This document shows, one piece after another, positions 1 through 7,497 of a stretch of DNA of 64,000 nt. The translations under genes were made by a program, and so were the position numbers. Under the pieces are notes generated by a model that saw only the letters and a list, made by a program, of their open reading frames with translations, did no database searches and had not been told where the DNA came from. The DNA comes from a virus. Location: IMG/VR virus record IMGVR_UViG_3300032242_000723, positions 186,001 through 250,000 of that record; one strand, given 5' to 3'. Numbering within the stretch: the stretch's first letter is position 1; every line of letters starts with the position of its first letter.

Positions 1-223
1 CGGCAGCAGAAGCATCAGCCTCTGAGGTTGCTCGTCTTTGAGAGTTAGACATTGCAGTTGCACTTACTGCCGCTGCGTTTTGAGCACTAGAATTATTATT
101 GATTCCAGCAGTAGATGTTCCAGTTGCCTGAGTTTGTCTAGCCATGGCCGCGGCACTCTGACCTAAAGTATCATTTAGGGCACGTATCGCATCGTTTAAC
201 TGGGCTATCTGATCTGGATCCAT
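1..223 (-). CDS. partial low-complexity protein, 5' end only
   Basis: A leftward frame starts with ATG at 223 and stays open to the window edge (74 codons seen). A GGAAG ribosome binding site lies just upstream on that strand. The visible part begins MDPDQIAQLNDAIRALNDTL and then becomes rich in Ala, Ser, Thr, Gln and Asn. A short amphipathic helix followed by a low-complexity stretch is common at the start of phage structural or tape-measure proteins. The gene diverges from gp26, which in T4 lies near the tape-measure gene, so a tail protein is a reasonable guess. Nothing visible proves a function. The reading frame is likely real; the role is unknown. Confidence 0.5.
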   Translation of the reverse strand, partial: MDPDQIAQLNDAIRALNDTLGQSAAAMARQTQATGTSTAGINNNSSAQNAAAVSATAMSNSQRRATSEADASAA

Positions 224-261
224 GTCATCTTCCGGAAAAATTAAATAGTAGTTTTTTACCC

Positions 262-285
262 ACTAAATATGTAATAGTATTTAGT
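262..285. promoter_or_regulatory. possible divergent late promoters (ACTAAATA inverted pair)
   Basis: ACTAAATA at 262-269 reads rightward and the same octamer reads leftward at 285-278. Each resembles the T4 late promoter box TATAAATA. They sit between the divergent starts at 223 and 322, and the same head-to-head layout recurs at 7498-7526 with better boxes. The first base pairs deviate from consensus, so the call is tentative. Confidence 0.35.
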
Positions 286-321
286 ATTGGGCAAACACCC
301 AAATTTTATGAGGAAGTTAAT

Positions 322-1164
322 ATGGACAACAATCCACTAAGACAGTATTTCAGAAGACCAGCAGTATATCTAAAGCTACCAAGTGGTGGTAAAGACTATC
401 AACCGGGTATGATTGATATGCCTGAAATGGGTGAACTCCCTGTTTATCCAATGACTGCGATTGATGAGATCACTGCTAGAACGCCAGATGCACTTTATAA
501 CGGAACTGCATTGACTGAGTTGATCAAGAGTTGTATTCCTAGTATCAAAGACCCGTGGTCAATTAGTAGCAACGATTTAGATTCGATTCTTATTGCAATC
601 AAAGCAGCTTCGGGTAATGAAATATTAGAGATTGATTCTGAATGCACGTCATGTAGCGAAATCAATAGCTATGGCATCAATCTAATGGGGATACTATCTA
701 CCTTTACATTAGGTGATTATGACACTCCTCTAACTATCGGTGAACTTAAATTCAAGCTTAGACCACTTAATTATAGAGAAATGAATGAAGCGGCCTTAGG
801 ACAATTTGAGTTGCAGAAGGTATTTTATCAAGTAGACAGTGCAGAAACTGATGAAGAGAAAACTGCAATTACCAGATCAGCACTAGAAAAGCTAACACTA
901 TTAACTATGAAAATTATAGGCAAAGCTATCGAATACATTGAAACTCCAGCAAACGATTTAGGTCAATCAACTAGAGTAGAAGATCCTGATTTCATCTTAG
1001 ATTTCTTGAAGAGTTGTGATAGAAACGTTTATATTGGAGTAAGAGATCATAACACGAAACTAAAGTCCTCCGCAGAGATCAAGCCTCTACAAATGAAGTG
1101 TGCAGGTTGCGGACATGAATATGAGCAAGTATTTACATTGAGCCCAGTTGATTTTTTCGAATAA
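322..1164 (+). CDS. gp26: gp26-like baseplate hub / tail assembly protein
   Basis: 280 residues matching the T4 gp26 family of baseplate hub proteins as found in marine T4-like phages. Recognisable blocks are the N-terminal YLKLPSGGKDY, then TAIDEITARTPDALYNGTAL, a CTSC pair near residue 110 and a CAGCGHEY zinc-ribbon-like pair near the C-terminus before a terminal FFE. The two Cys pairs suggest a metal site. The start is set by GAGGAAG about 8 bases upstream. The last codons contain a T TTT TTC slip site, and a gp51-like frame lies in the -1 frame immediately after, the same order as 26-51 in T4. The product may therefore exist both as 280-residue gp26 and as a longer fusion. Confidence 0.85.
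   Translation: MDNNPLRQYFRRPAVYLKLPSGGKDYQPGMIDMPEMGELPVYPMTAIDEITARTPDALYNGTALTELIKSCIPSIKDPWSISSNDLDSILIAIKAASGNEILEIDSECTSCSEINSYGINLMGILSTFTLGDYDTPLTIGELKFKLRPLNYREMNEAALGQFELQKVFYQVDSAETDEEKTAITRSALEKLTLLTMKIIGKAIEYIETPANDLGQSTRVEDPDFILDFLKSCDRNVYIGVRDHNTKLKSSAEIKPLQMKCAGCGHEYEQVFTLSPVDFFE
1152..1158 (+). promoter_or_regulatory. candidate -1 programmed frameshift heptamer
   Basis: The bases read T TTT TTC in the gp26 frame, a perfect X XXY YYZ heptamer, two codons before the gp26 stop at 1162-1164. A slip of -1 gives Phe-Phe-Arg-Ile-Lys and enters the downstream frame, which ends at 1388. Comparable -1 shifts make the G/GT tail assembly chaperones in many tailed phages. No downstream pseudoknot was folded. 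Confidence 0.6.
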
Positions 1165-1388
1165 AGCTTCTCGTTTCCAACCCTGAAACTATTCAGAAGC
1201 TTATTGAACAATACGACAAAGACATCCAGGGAATCAAGAAAAATGCATTGACCATGGCATGGTACATGCGAGGAGGAGTTTCATACGAAGACATCTTGAA
1301 TATGGCCGAGACAGAAAGAGACGCAATAAGCGAGATTATAGATAATAATCTAGAGATAACAAAAACATCTCAATTGCCATTCTTCTAG
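1152..1388 (+). CDS. gp51: gp51-like frame, probably expressed by -1 frameshift from gp26
   Basis: This frame opens after a stop at 1149-1151 and ends at TAG 1386-1388. Its protein reads KLLVSNPETIQKLIEQYDKD, then a block with MAWYMRGG, and ends SQLPFF. I recall similar small proteins annotated as gp51 baseplate hub assembly catalyst beside gp26 in cyanophages, and 51 follows 26 in T4. There is no ATG, GTG or TTG before the conserved block: the first TTG and ATG codons fall inside it. Translation must therefore start at ATA/ATT or arrive from gp26 by frameshifting, giving a fusion of about 355 residues. The family assignment is moderate; that the frame is coding is fairly sure. Confidence 0.65.
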   Translation, partial: FFRIKLLVSNPETIQKLIEQYDKDIQGIKKNALTMAWYMRGGVSYEDILNMAETERDAISEIIDNNLEITKTSQLPFF

Positions 1389-1395
1389 CAAACAT

Positions 1396-1429
1396 AATAG
1401 AGAGAAGTATTCATTTATTTCTCTCTATT
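1396..1429 (+). terminator. stem-loop after gp26/gp51
   Basis: An 11-bp perfect stem (AATAGAGAGAA at 1396-1406 with TTCTCTCTATT at 1419-1429) with a 12-base loop begins eight bases after the gp51-like stop. It is AT-rich and has no long T run after it, so it could be a weak terminator or an mRNA 3'-end stabiliser. Confidence 0.45.
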
Positions 1430-1456
1430 TCCATATCATATCAGGGTATCTTTAAG

Positions 1457-1500
1457 AGTTGTCTTTCAGACAACTTAGACTTTCGCTATCGCTCAGTCTA
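1457..1500. repeat. two back-to-back hairpins
   Basis: AGTTGTCT (1457-1464) pairs with AGACAACT (1468-1475) around a 3-base loop. TAGACT (1476-1481) pairs with AGTCTA (1495-1500) around GC-rich TTCGCTATCGCTC. They lie directly next to each other with no spacer. No coding frame covers them. They may terminate transcription from either side or form a structured RNA. Confidence 0.5.
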
Positions 1501-1580
1501 CCGTTTCTAACAATCTATAATCTTTAACATTCTTTAACTGGGTACTCATACATCTATTACTCATTGCCGCTTTAAAGCCA

Positions 1581-1604
1581 TGGTAGTGCTAAAAAGCACT
1601 ACCA
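1581..1604 (+). terminator. strong hairpin followed by T run
   Basis: TGGTAGTGCT (1581-1590) pairs perfectly with AGCACTACCA (1595-1604) across an AAAA loop. The rightward strand continues AAGTTTTTGG, a short T run. This fits a Rho-independent terminator for rightward transcripts from gp26/gp51. Confidence 0.6.
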
Positions 1605-1928
1605 AAGTTTTTGGAAAGCATTGCCATGCCCCGTCACCTTTGCCATCTGTTCCCCGTCAATCTAGCTTTTAATGCTGATTAACGCCACCGGTTGCTCTGT
1701 AAAGTTTAATGGGACTGTAGTTGAGATCGGAACCTCAGCAACGCATGTTCTACACTTTCAAGATAGAGTATATGTGTAGACTCATTCCGGGTTCGCAAAA
1801 CCATGTCGAGAGCCCGGTCGGTGTTCCCTAGCAGGACATCCGTCGCTACTAGGCATGCTCCAGAATCTGTTCGCAGTATTTCATGCGTTCTCAAGGAGAG
1901 TCGAGGTACCCCGACCAAACAATAATGA

Positions 1929-1954
1929 AGGGTTCTGTGTTAGGGTTCTGTGTT
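1929..1954. repeat. 13-bp tandem direct repeat
   Basis: AGGGTTCTGTGTT occurs twice head to tail with no mismatch, just beyond the stop of the leftward nuclease gene at 1961. Its role is unknown. Confidence 0.8.
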
Positions 1955-1960
1955 TTGTAG

Positions 1961-2554
1961 TTAGCTGAGGGAGGGATTTATTGTGAGCATATTTGGTTGT
2001 GAACTAGGTGAGCTTTGTGTTGAGCTATATGCTTTGAGAAGGTCTCTGTTGAGCTGGAAAAAGTGATCGTATTCGATGAATACCCAATCCCCGTGTTCTG
2101 AGGATGTGTACAGAATGAAGTTGTCAGTTACCCAAGTGAACTTAGTTTGGACTGCAACATACTTGCCTTTTCTGTTAAACTTCATGAATAGTATGTTGCA
2201 GTCTTCTACTTCGGCTACGTCCATAAGTTGGCCTAACCAAGTATCAAACTGTTTGCACTTGCCCGTTAGCATTAGATGAAACGGGAAGTCTGCGTAACTT
2301 TTGCATTCCGCATTAAAGTTCACAAAAGATTGACCAGGTACGATATCGCCCTTAAAGCTACGCACCTGATCTTCATGCAAGTATTGCTTGCGTGATTGAT
2401 TCTTACCACCGATATATGCACCTGAACCAGGAGCACGAATGAAGCTTTCGTCATATGTCTTTGAAAGGAAGTTTGCAACTTCTCTTTCGAATGATGAGCC
2501 TTTTGCTTTTTGTGGTGAAGTCATACTAGTAGTTATCTCTTGTGAAGTAGTCAA
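1961..2554 (-). CDS. PD-(D/E)XK-type nuclease, possibly resolvase-like
   Basis: 197 residues. The core begins near residue 20 with SSFEREVANFLSKTY, then RAPGSGAYIGG, FKGDIVPG and FNAECKSYADFPF. The order Glu (FERE), Gly-Asp (KGD) and Glu-x-Lys (ECK) is that of PD-(D/E)XK nucleases such as archaeal Hjc-like Holliday junction resolvases. The last 30 residues are Ser/Pro-rich and probably disordered. It is the last gene of the leftward gp55-gp47-gp46 block, 9 bases after gp46, so a role in recombination or in trimming DNA ends fits. The substrate (branched DNA or broken host DNA) cannot be read from the sequence. Confidence 0.65.
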   Translation of the reverse strand: MTTSQEITTSMTSPQKAKGSSFEREVANFLSKTYDESFIRAPGSGAYIGGKNQSRKQYLHEDQVRSFKGDIVPGQSFVNFNAECKSYADFPFHLMLTGKCKQFDTWLGQLMDVAEVEDCNILFMKFNRKGKYVAVQTKFTWVTDNFILYTSSEHGDWVFIEYDHFFQLNRDLLKAYSSTQSSPSSQPNMLTINPSLS

Positions 2555-2563
2555 TATATTTTC

Positions 2564-4642
2564 TTATTCGATTTCAGTAGTAGGATGATATGAGGTAAAT
2601 CCGTTTTCTTTTATTACCTTGAGTACGCTAGGAACACGTCCTGCTAACTCTTCTCTGTGTGATACAAGCCAAATAGACTTATTACGACGACGAGACATAT
2701 CTTTAAGAATGGCCATAGAGTTTTCAACGCCAATCGTATCAAGACCTGAATCAATCAACTCATCAATGAAGAGTGTATTGATAGGATTGTATAAGTTTTC
2801 CCACACATCTCTAAACGCAAATGATAGACCCAAAATCAATCTGTTACGTTCTCCCCTGCTAAGGTTATCAAAATCCAGCTCACGACCAAGTTCAGTGATT
2901 TCAACTGTGAGGTCATTTTGGAAGACAACTGTGTGAGGCAGACCGATAGCATCAAGATAATGTGTTAGTCTTGCATTTAGGTATGATAGGTTCTGATCAA
3001 TGATCTTCTTACGAACAAACGAATCCTTGCTTGTCAATAGATCAAGTAGGAACTTTAGATGGTCGCCGTATCTAGTAAGTTCGTTGATCTTAGTAAACTC
3101 AATAACTTGTAGTGCCTTGAGTTCCATGTCATCAATCTGTTCGGCATATGGATCAGTTTCAGTGTTCTTTGTCTCGATCTGTTGCAATATATTAGTGACC
3201 ATGCTACGATGTTCTACCGCTTCAACTTCAGTGTCATATACTGTTTTTGGAGGTGAGCCGATATCTTCGTAAACACATTCCTCATCAATCTGTTCTGCAT
3301 AAGGATCAGTTTCAGACAACTTAGAGTTGATTTGATTTTGAATGTTTTCAAGTTCTGAACCATGCTTGATAGCATCAGCTTGTGATTTGTAATGCGTGGT
3401 AGGAGACAAACCCAAAACATAAACAGAACTTTTATTTTTTTCTAAATCAGTTTGGGTTTGGGCAAGCTCTACTACTGCGTTAGCACATTGGTTACGCTTC
3501 TCAGTCAGAACTTGATCATGCTTCTCATCGTGGAAATCTTGACCACACGCATAACAGGTGTGATCTTCAAGAGACTTGATTTCTGCTTCTAACTTAGCAA
3601 CGAGAGCCGTATCCTTGACGAATAGGTTCGTCAGTGACTTGATAGACTTTTCAATCGTTTCAAGTTCTAGCTTTTTGCGATTCCATTCAACTAGATCAAT
3701 ATGTGCTTGCAACTCACTATCAATATCAATCGTCTTTAATGTGTCATAACTAGCCTGCAAGGTCTTTACATCACTAGCCTGTTTTTGCTTCCATGCAACT
3801 TGTCTAGCGATCAAGGTGTTACAAGTATCTTGTTTACGCTTCTTCTCGTTGTAGACAACTAAGTCCTTGTGAGATTGAAGTTCAGACTCAATGTCGATCT
3901 TGCTAAGTTCATCATAATCGGCTACGAGGGTAGCCAGATCAGATTCGTGCTTAGTCATCCACAATCGTTGCCTACGCTTTAAACTTTCGATCTGTTCTTG
4001 TACACGCTTATTTGCTTCTTCGATAGCCTTGACTCGGAAGTCTTCTAACTGAATAAGTTCTTTGTTAGACTTCATCGCAGTCTTGATTGCTTCAGCCTTC
4101 TCAGAAAGCAAAGTAATACCAAGCAACTGTTCAATGATGTTGCGTTGTGCACCGGCACCTAAGGCAAGGAAAGGTTCAGAGTAAGTATTGAGGGCAACAA
4201 TATGCTTGAACATATCAATAGACATGCCAATAGCCTGCTCAATCTGTATCTGAGTTTCCTTGTTTTCTCCCTGAGCATCGTCTTTAGACTCTTGAAGATT
4301 ACTATTCACATAGAACTTAAGTGTATGAGGCTTGCGCCCTCGCTCGATTTTATATTCAATACCATTAGCATTGAACTCAAGCGTTACCATCATACCTTTA
4401 CCGTTAGTACGATTGATCAAGTTGTCCTTGCGAATGCTGTTGATGGGCGTACCAAACAACGCATAGCTAAGTGCCTGAATGAGCGAAGTTTTACCAGTAC
4501 CGTTACGAGCACCATCGCCACCTAAATCTAGGTTCTCACCTAAGATTAATGTGATTTCTTTGTTGTCAAAGTTGACTGCTTGGGTTAATGCACCGATAGA
4601 TAGGAAGTTACGAAGGGTGATATTCTTTAAGACAAGGCTCAT
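2564..4642 (-). CDS. gp46: gp46 recombination exonuclease ATPase (SbcC/Rad50-like)
   Basis: 692 residues with the layout of Rad50/SbcC/T4 gp46: Walker A (NGTGKTS, about residues 47-53), a long coiled coil, a zinc hook CYAC near residues 361-366, a return coiled coil, ABC signature LSRGERNRL near 591, Walker B LFIDEL near 622 and a switch His in VSHREE near 661. With gp47 it would form the complex that resects DNA ends for phage recombination and recombination-dependent replication. It overlaps the gp47 stop by ATGA. It is longer than T4 gp46 (about 560). Both arms carry an internal duplication: segments with IDIESELQSH and IDIDSELQAH before the hook, and two TDPYAEQID segments after it. Confidence 0.93.
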   Translation of the reverse strand: MSLVLKNITLRNFLSIGALTQAVNFDNKEITLILGENLDLGGDGARNGTGKTSLIQALSYALFGTPINSIRKDNLINRTNGKGMMVTLEFNANGIEYKIERGRKPHTLKFYVNSNLQESKDDAQGENKETQIQIEQAIGMSIDMFKHIVALNTYSEPFLALGAGAQRNIIEQLLGITLLSEKAEAIKTAMKSNKELIQLEDFRVKAIEEANKRVQEQIESLKRRQRLWMTKHESDLATLVADYDELSKIDIESELQSHKDLVVYNEKKRKQDTCNTLIARQVAWKQKQASDVKTLQASYDTLKTIDIDSELQAHIDLVEWNRKKLELETIEKSIKSLTNLFVKDTALVAKLEAEIKSLEDHTCYACGQDFHDEKHDQVLTEKRNQCANAVVELAQTQTDLEKNKSSVYVLGLSPTTHYKSQADAIKHGSELENIQNQINSKLSETDPYAEQIDEECVYEDIGSPPKTVYDTEVEAVEHRSMVTNILQQIETKNTETDPYAEQIDDMELKALQVIEFTKINELTRYGDHLKFLLDLLTSKDSFVRKKIIDQNLSYLNARLTHYLDAIGLPHTVVFQNDLTVEITELGRELDFDNLSRGERNRLILGLSFAFRDVWENLYNPINTLFIDELIDSGLDTIGVENSMAILKDMSRRRNKSIWLVSHREELAGRVPSVLKVIKENGFTSYHPTTEIE

Positions 4643-5652
4643 AGGTTACGATAAATCTCTAACAATAGTTTCGGGTCATAGAACTCACTTTCAATATTCG
4701 TGATTTGGTCTATGACGATCTGATCAACACTTTCAAACTTGATTTCTCCGGGTGAGAGATCCTGCGAATGCTGTTCTTGCTTAATAGGGATCAATGACAT
4801 CTCTCTTAGTTGGTGTTTAGGGATCAATGTTTCTCTGATAAAGTTTGCTTCTTCATATGAGATATCAATATCAAGATGCACTCTAACACTAGCCTTAGGT
4901 AAAAGCAAAGCATCTGGGTTTTCTAATACATCACTTAACTTGTAAACACGAAATAAAGGTTGATTAGGCCAAGAATAGAACTCAGGATCCTCTCCCCATT
5001 CAAGTACCATCATACCACGAGCGTCATCACCTGCGTCTGCATAGTTATGTGGGAATGCGTTACCAATATACCAGATGTTCTTGCGAGCCTGACGCTTATG
5101 GAAGTGACCAGAAAACACTGTTTCAAATCCTGCAACATGATCATCTTTTAGTTCACCATGATCAGGCATCGCAATATTTGCGTTCATGAAGAAATGCGGT
5201 AGTTCAAGATGCGAGAACAAATACTTGCCCTTCATCTTACCTAGCTTTTTATAGTCATCACCTACTAACCAAGGTGCAATCACTACATTGCCTTCTTCAA
5301 ACCAATCATTTACAATAGTGATGTTAGGAAGGTGATTAGCCCATTCTACTGAGTGAATGTCTCTGCGATCACGGTAGTAGAGATCATGGTTACCTGGAAT
5401 CAACAGGACGCGATCAAATGCGTTGTTTAGCTTTTCTATTAAACGAATAGAATATGATAACGAATGTATATTAATACTAGCACGGTGATGATGCCAATCT
5501 CCGAGAAACAAACAAGTTTCACAGTTTTCTGCTTTTGCTTTTTGAATAAACCAGTCAACAAATGATTCGCAATCGTCATTGTGTTGACTACTATTGGACT
5601 TTAGCCCTACATGCAGGTCTGTAAAAACAGCCGCTTTCCTAAACAAGTTCAT
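4639..5652 (-). CDS. gp47: gp47 recombination nuclease (SbcD/Mre11-like)
   Basis: 337 residues of the calcineurin-like phosphoesterase family. Metal-binding motifs are in order: FTDLHVG (Asp12, His14), LGDWHHHR (Asp52, His54), PGNHDLYY (Asn88, His89) and, near 180, SGHFHKR. It is the nuclease partner of gp46. The stop overlaps the gp46 ATG, and the start ATG at 5652 overlaps the TGA of the upstream homing endonuclease. The ribosome binding site AAGGA lies inside the last codons of that endonuclease, so gp47 translation is physically linked to it. Confidence 0.93.
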   Translation of the reverse strand: MNLFRKAAVFTDLHVGLKSNSSQHNDDCESFVDWFIQKAKAENCETCLFLGDWHHHRASINIHSLSYSIRLIEKLNNAFDRVLLIPGNHDLYYRDRRDIHSVEWANHLPNITIVNDWFEEGNVVIAPWLVGDDYKKLGKMKGKYLFSHLELPHFFMNANIAMPDHGELKDDHVAGFETVFSGHFHKRQARKNIWYIGNAFPHNYADAGDDARGMMVLEWGEDPEFYSWPNQPLFRVYKLSDVLENPDALLLPKASVRVHLDIDISYEEANFIRETLIPKHQLREMSLIPIKQEQHSQDLSPGEIKFESVDQIVIDQITNIESEFYDPKLLLEIYRNL

Positions 5653-6410
5653 ACATCATCCTTGAGTTTGTAACCATTATAAAATTCTCCATTTTTTGAT
5701 TTTTCTCGAATAGTACTCATCCATTGCCCTGTTTGTCTTTGAAACTCGCTAATGCTATTGTATACTTCTACTTCGCCGGAATCACGCAATACGGTAACTT
5801 TTTTAGACATTTTTTCAGCACCCTTTAACCCGTTTTGTATCCTATATTTTTTTGCAAGTTTTGGATTTTCTTTTTGCCATTGTTTAATTCCGGCACTATG
5901 TTTTTCTTTAGAACCTGGAACATTATCATAATAGTTCCTCAATGTTTCCGCACGATTACTATTGGCTTCTTCAGTATGACAATGCTGAATCATCTCTTTT
6001 CTCTGTTCTACTGTGGTTTCGGCCCATTTTTTCTTGTTAAACTCTCTCCATTTCTCGCCCAAAGCTTCTCTTATGATAAGAACTTCGGCGTCAGTAAACA
6101 TAGATAAGTCACTATTCAATCCGTCTCCACCTAAAGTGCTGTTTAACCCGTTTTTATAGGAATTATACTGCTTAATATAGTTTATTTCTGCTAGTGCGAG
6201 CCGTGCAATTGAAGTAAACCCTCTATCTATCACCTCATATACACAATTTTCAGGGCCGTGTTTATGCAACGCAATATGAAATTTTCCCTTAGGGTTCACT
6301 ATAGATTCTTTGCAGTGAGTTTTCCACCTAGATTTTTTATACTCTGGTTTTGTATCTAACCCGATGTAAACTTTGTTGATAGGAAGTACCGTTATTTTAT
6401 ATATGAACAT
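5649..6410 (-). CDS. GIY-YIG homing endonuclease with C-terminal DNA-binding module
   Basis: 253 residues. The N-terminus has the GIY-YIG core (IYKITVLPINKVYIGL, residues 3-18, followed by Arg and His in SRWKTHC). Residues around 190-250 form a NUMOD/IENR-like helix-turn-helix (VEVYNSISEFQRQTG, then STIREKSKNGEFYNGYKLK). This is the usual make-up of free-standing phage homing endonucleases, which spread by cutting related phage DNA. It sits between gp55 and gp47, and its stop is fused to the gp47 start. Its start codon abuts an 18-bp hairpin that contains its ribosome binding site, with a late promoter box in the loop. Confidence 0.88.
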   Translation of the reverse strand: MFIYKITVLPINKVYIGLDTKPEYKKSRWKTHCKESIVNPKGKFHIALHKHGPENCVYEVIDRGFTSIARLALAEINYIKQYNSYKNGLNSTLGGDGLNSDLSMFTDAEVLIIREALGEKWREFNKKKWAETTVEQRKEMIQHCHTEEANSNRAETLRNYYDNVPGSKEKHSAGIKQWQKENPKLAKKYRIQNGLKGAEKMSKKVTVLRDSGEVEVYNSISEFQRQTGQWMSTIREKSKNGEFYNGYKLKDDV

Positions 6411-6460
6411 ATTTTAGCCCTAAATGATTGTCATGTTTATTTATCATTTAGGGCTAAAAT
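6411..6460 (-). promoter_or_regulatory. hairpin masking the endonuclease ribosome binding site
   Basis: Positions 6411-6428 and 6443-6460 are perfect inverted repeats (18 bp, 20 if 6409-6410 and 6461-6462 are counted) with a 14-base loop. On the leftward strand the second arm contains AGGG about 7 bases before the ATG at 6410, so a transcript carrying both arms would bury the ribosome binding site. It may also act as a terminator or processing site for gp55 transcripts. Confidence 0.75.
6438..6445 (-). promoter_or_regulatory. late promoter box inside the hairpin loop
   Basis: GATAAATA on the leftward strand, one base from the T4 late consensus TATAAATA and identical to the boxes before other late genes here. 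Initiation about 6-8 bases downstream falls at roughly 6429-6431, the end of the loop. A late transcript would lack the first arm and leave the ribosome binding site free. Confidence 0.65.
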
Positions 6461-6518
6461 ATTTGTCATAGTATTACTATAGTTCTTTAAGTAATCTGAA
6501 TCAACTAGTTTGGTTACC

Positions 6519-7412
6519 TTAAGTTACTGTTTTAACTTTAACTTCACGCATTTGTCTTGAGAAGGATGGGTTGAGACCATTCATCTCTAGTATGTCATCG
6601 CGAATGTTTTGGTTCTTCTTTTCGGTATTGAGTACACGGCAGAAGCTATTAGTAATCGCTGCTGTATAGTAAGCAAACGGGTTAGCAGACTTTGCTTCGT
6701 TGAATCTAAGCCCAACATATGTCAACTGTAGAATCGCACTATTACGCATCTCATCGTTGTATGTGTAACCACGCCAGTTGTACTTCATGGCATACTTCTC
6801 GCATAGCATGATATACATACGAGCCAACTTGTTAGTGATATTGCCATGATCCTTTGAGAACTCACCGTTCTCGACACCATTGATCCAATGTGATTTACCA
6901 ACGCATCTAAAGTTGCTGGATTCGTCTAGCTTAAAATGCTGAAACGGTGGAAAGTTGACCTTGACATGAACCATGTCATCGACTTCTGCTTTAGTTGTCT
7001 TGTCTTCAAGATCAGCGAAATCTTCGTCATCAGATTCATCAAACAATAGTATGTCTTTTGCCGTCTTTTTCTTTGCAGACTTTCTAGGTTGCTTTTTTGC
7101 AACTGGAATGTGATCCCATGTCATAACACGAAAGATTAAGTCTTCAGTTACGATAGTGTCAGGACTGATCTTTTCGCCAGCTTCAATTGATAGTCTGACC
7201 GCTCTTGTTTCTTTTGCTTGTGTGATTTGTTCAGGTAAGATGGCAAATGCTAAACTATCTTCAACCGTGCTTTCTGGCATGTCAATGATGAGATCATATC
7301 TATGATATTCTGGCAAAGTATAGTAACAATAGGTCGTCTTGCTTGCATGAATCTCTTTAAGAATGTCTTTGTTGTTAAGATAGTTGATTGGTTTCTTTGG
7401 TTTGATAGACAA
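6519..7412 (-). CDS. gp55: late transcription sigma factor gp55-like, with insertion
   Basis: 297 residues. The C-terminal 120 residues match gp55: KLARMYIMLCEKYAMKYNW, then GYTYNDEMRNSAIL, a NPFAYYTAAI block and LNPSFSRQM at the end. gp55 directs host RNA polymerase to late promoters, several of which are visible here. T4 gp55 is about 185 residues. The extra length lies between an N-terminal NYLNNKDILKEI, which resembles the usual gp55 start, and the sigma core; part of it is a Lys-rich then acidic linker (KKQPRKSAKKKT, then DESDDEDFADLED). The start is TTG at 7412 with AGAGG seven bases upstream; no in-frame ATG fits. Confidence 0.82.
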   Translation of the reverse strand: MSIKPKKPINYLNNKDILKEIHASKTTYCYYTLPEYHRYDLIIDMPESTVEDSLAFAILPEQITQAKETRAVRLSIEAGEKISPDTIVTEDLIFRVMTWDHIPVAKKQPRKSAKKKTAKDILLFDESDDEDFADLEDKTTKAEVDDMVHVKVNFPPFQHFKLDESSNFRCVGKSHWINGVENGEFSKDHGNITNKLARMYIMLCEKYAMKYNWRGYTYNDEMRNSAILQLTYVGLRFNEAKSANPFAYYTAAITNSFCRVLNTEKKNQNIRDDILEMNGLNPSFSRQMREVKVKTVT

Positions 7413-7449
7413 TGATAATCCTCTTTACTATTCATAGTATACTACAACC

Positions 7450-7465
7450 GTTGCATTTATGCAAC
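7450..7465 (-). promoter_or_regulatory. hairpin in the gp55 leader
   Basis: GTTGCAT and ATGCAAC are perfect inverted repeats around two T bases. They lie in the roughly 100-base leader of gp55, downstream of the leftward late box at 7526. The function is unknown; it may be a small mRNA structure. Confidence 0.4.
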
Positions 7466-7497
7466 AGTTATGGGTAAATTTTCGGTTATTTTGAAGC

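Larger units (their letters stand above)
1389..1960. other. non-coding interval between converging transcription units
   Basis: About 570 bases with no convincing gene. It holds the hairpins at 1396, 1457 and 1581, and a 13-base tandem duplication (AGGGTTCTGTGTT at 1929-1941 and 1942-1954). The part from about 1620 to 1920 looks richer in G+C than its surroundings. A 70-codon leftward frame (1918-1706) starts at TTG without a good ribosome binding site. I saw no tRNA in it. The rightward gp26/gp51 unit and the leftward nuclease unit converge here. Confidence 0.6.

Noticed and set aside
1740-1900. tRNA gene in the GC-richer interval
   Set aside because: A GGGTTCGCA stretch resembles a T-arm, but no acceptor, D or anticodon arms could be paired around it.
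1706-1918. 70-codon leftward frame in the 1389-1960 interval
   Set aside because: It starts at TTG with no good ribosome binding site, matches no family I know and has an amino-acid make-up unlike its neighbours. It could be real, but the support is too weak.
5835-6107. Rightward 90-codon frame opposite the homing endonuclease
   Set aside because: Phe-rich shadow of Lys-rich coding sequence; the leftward frame has a full domain set.
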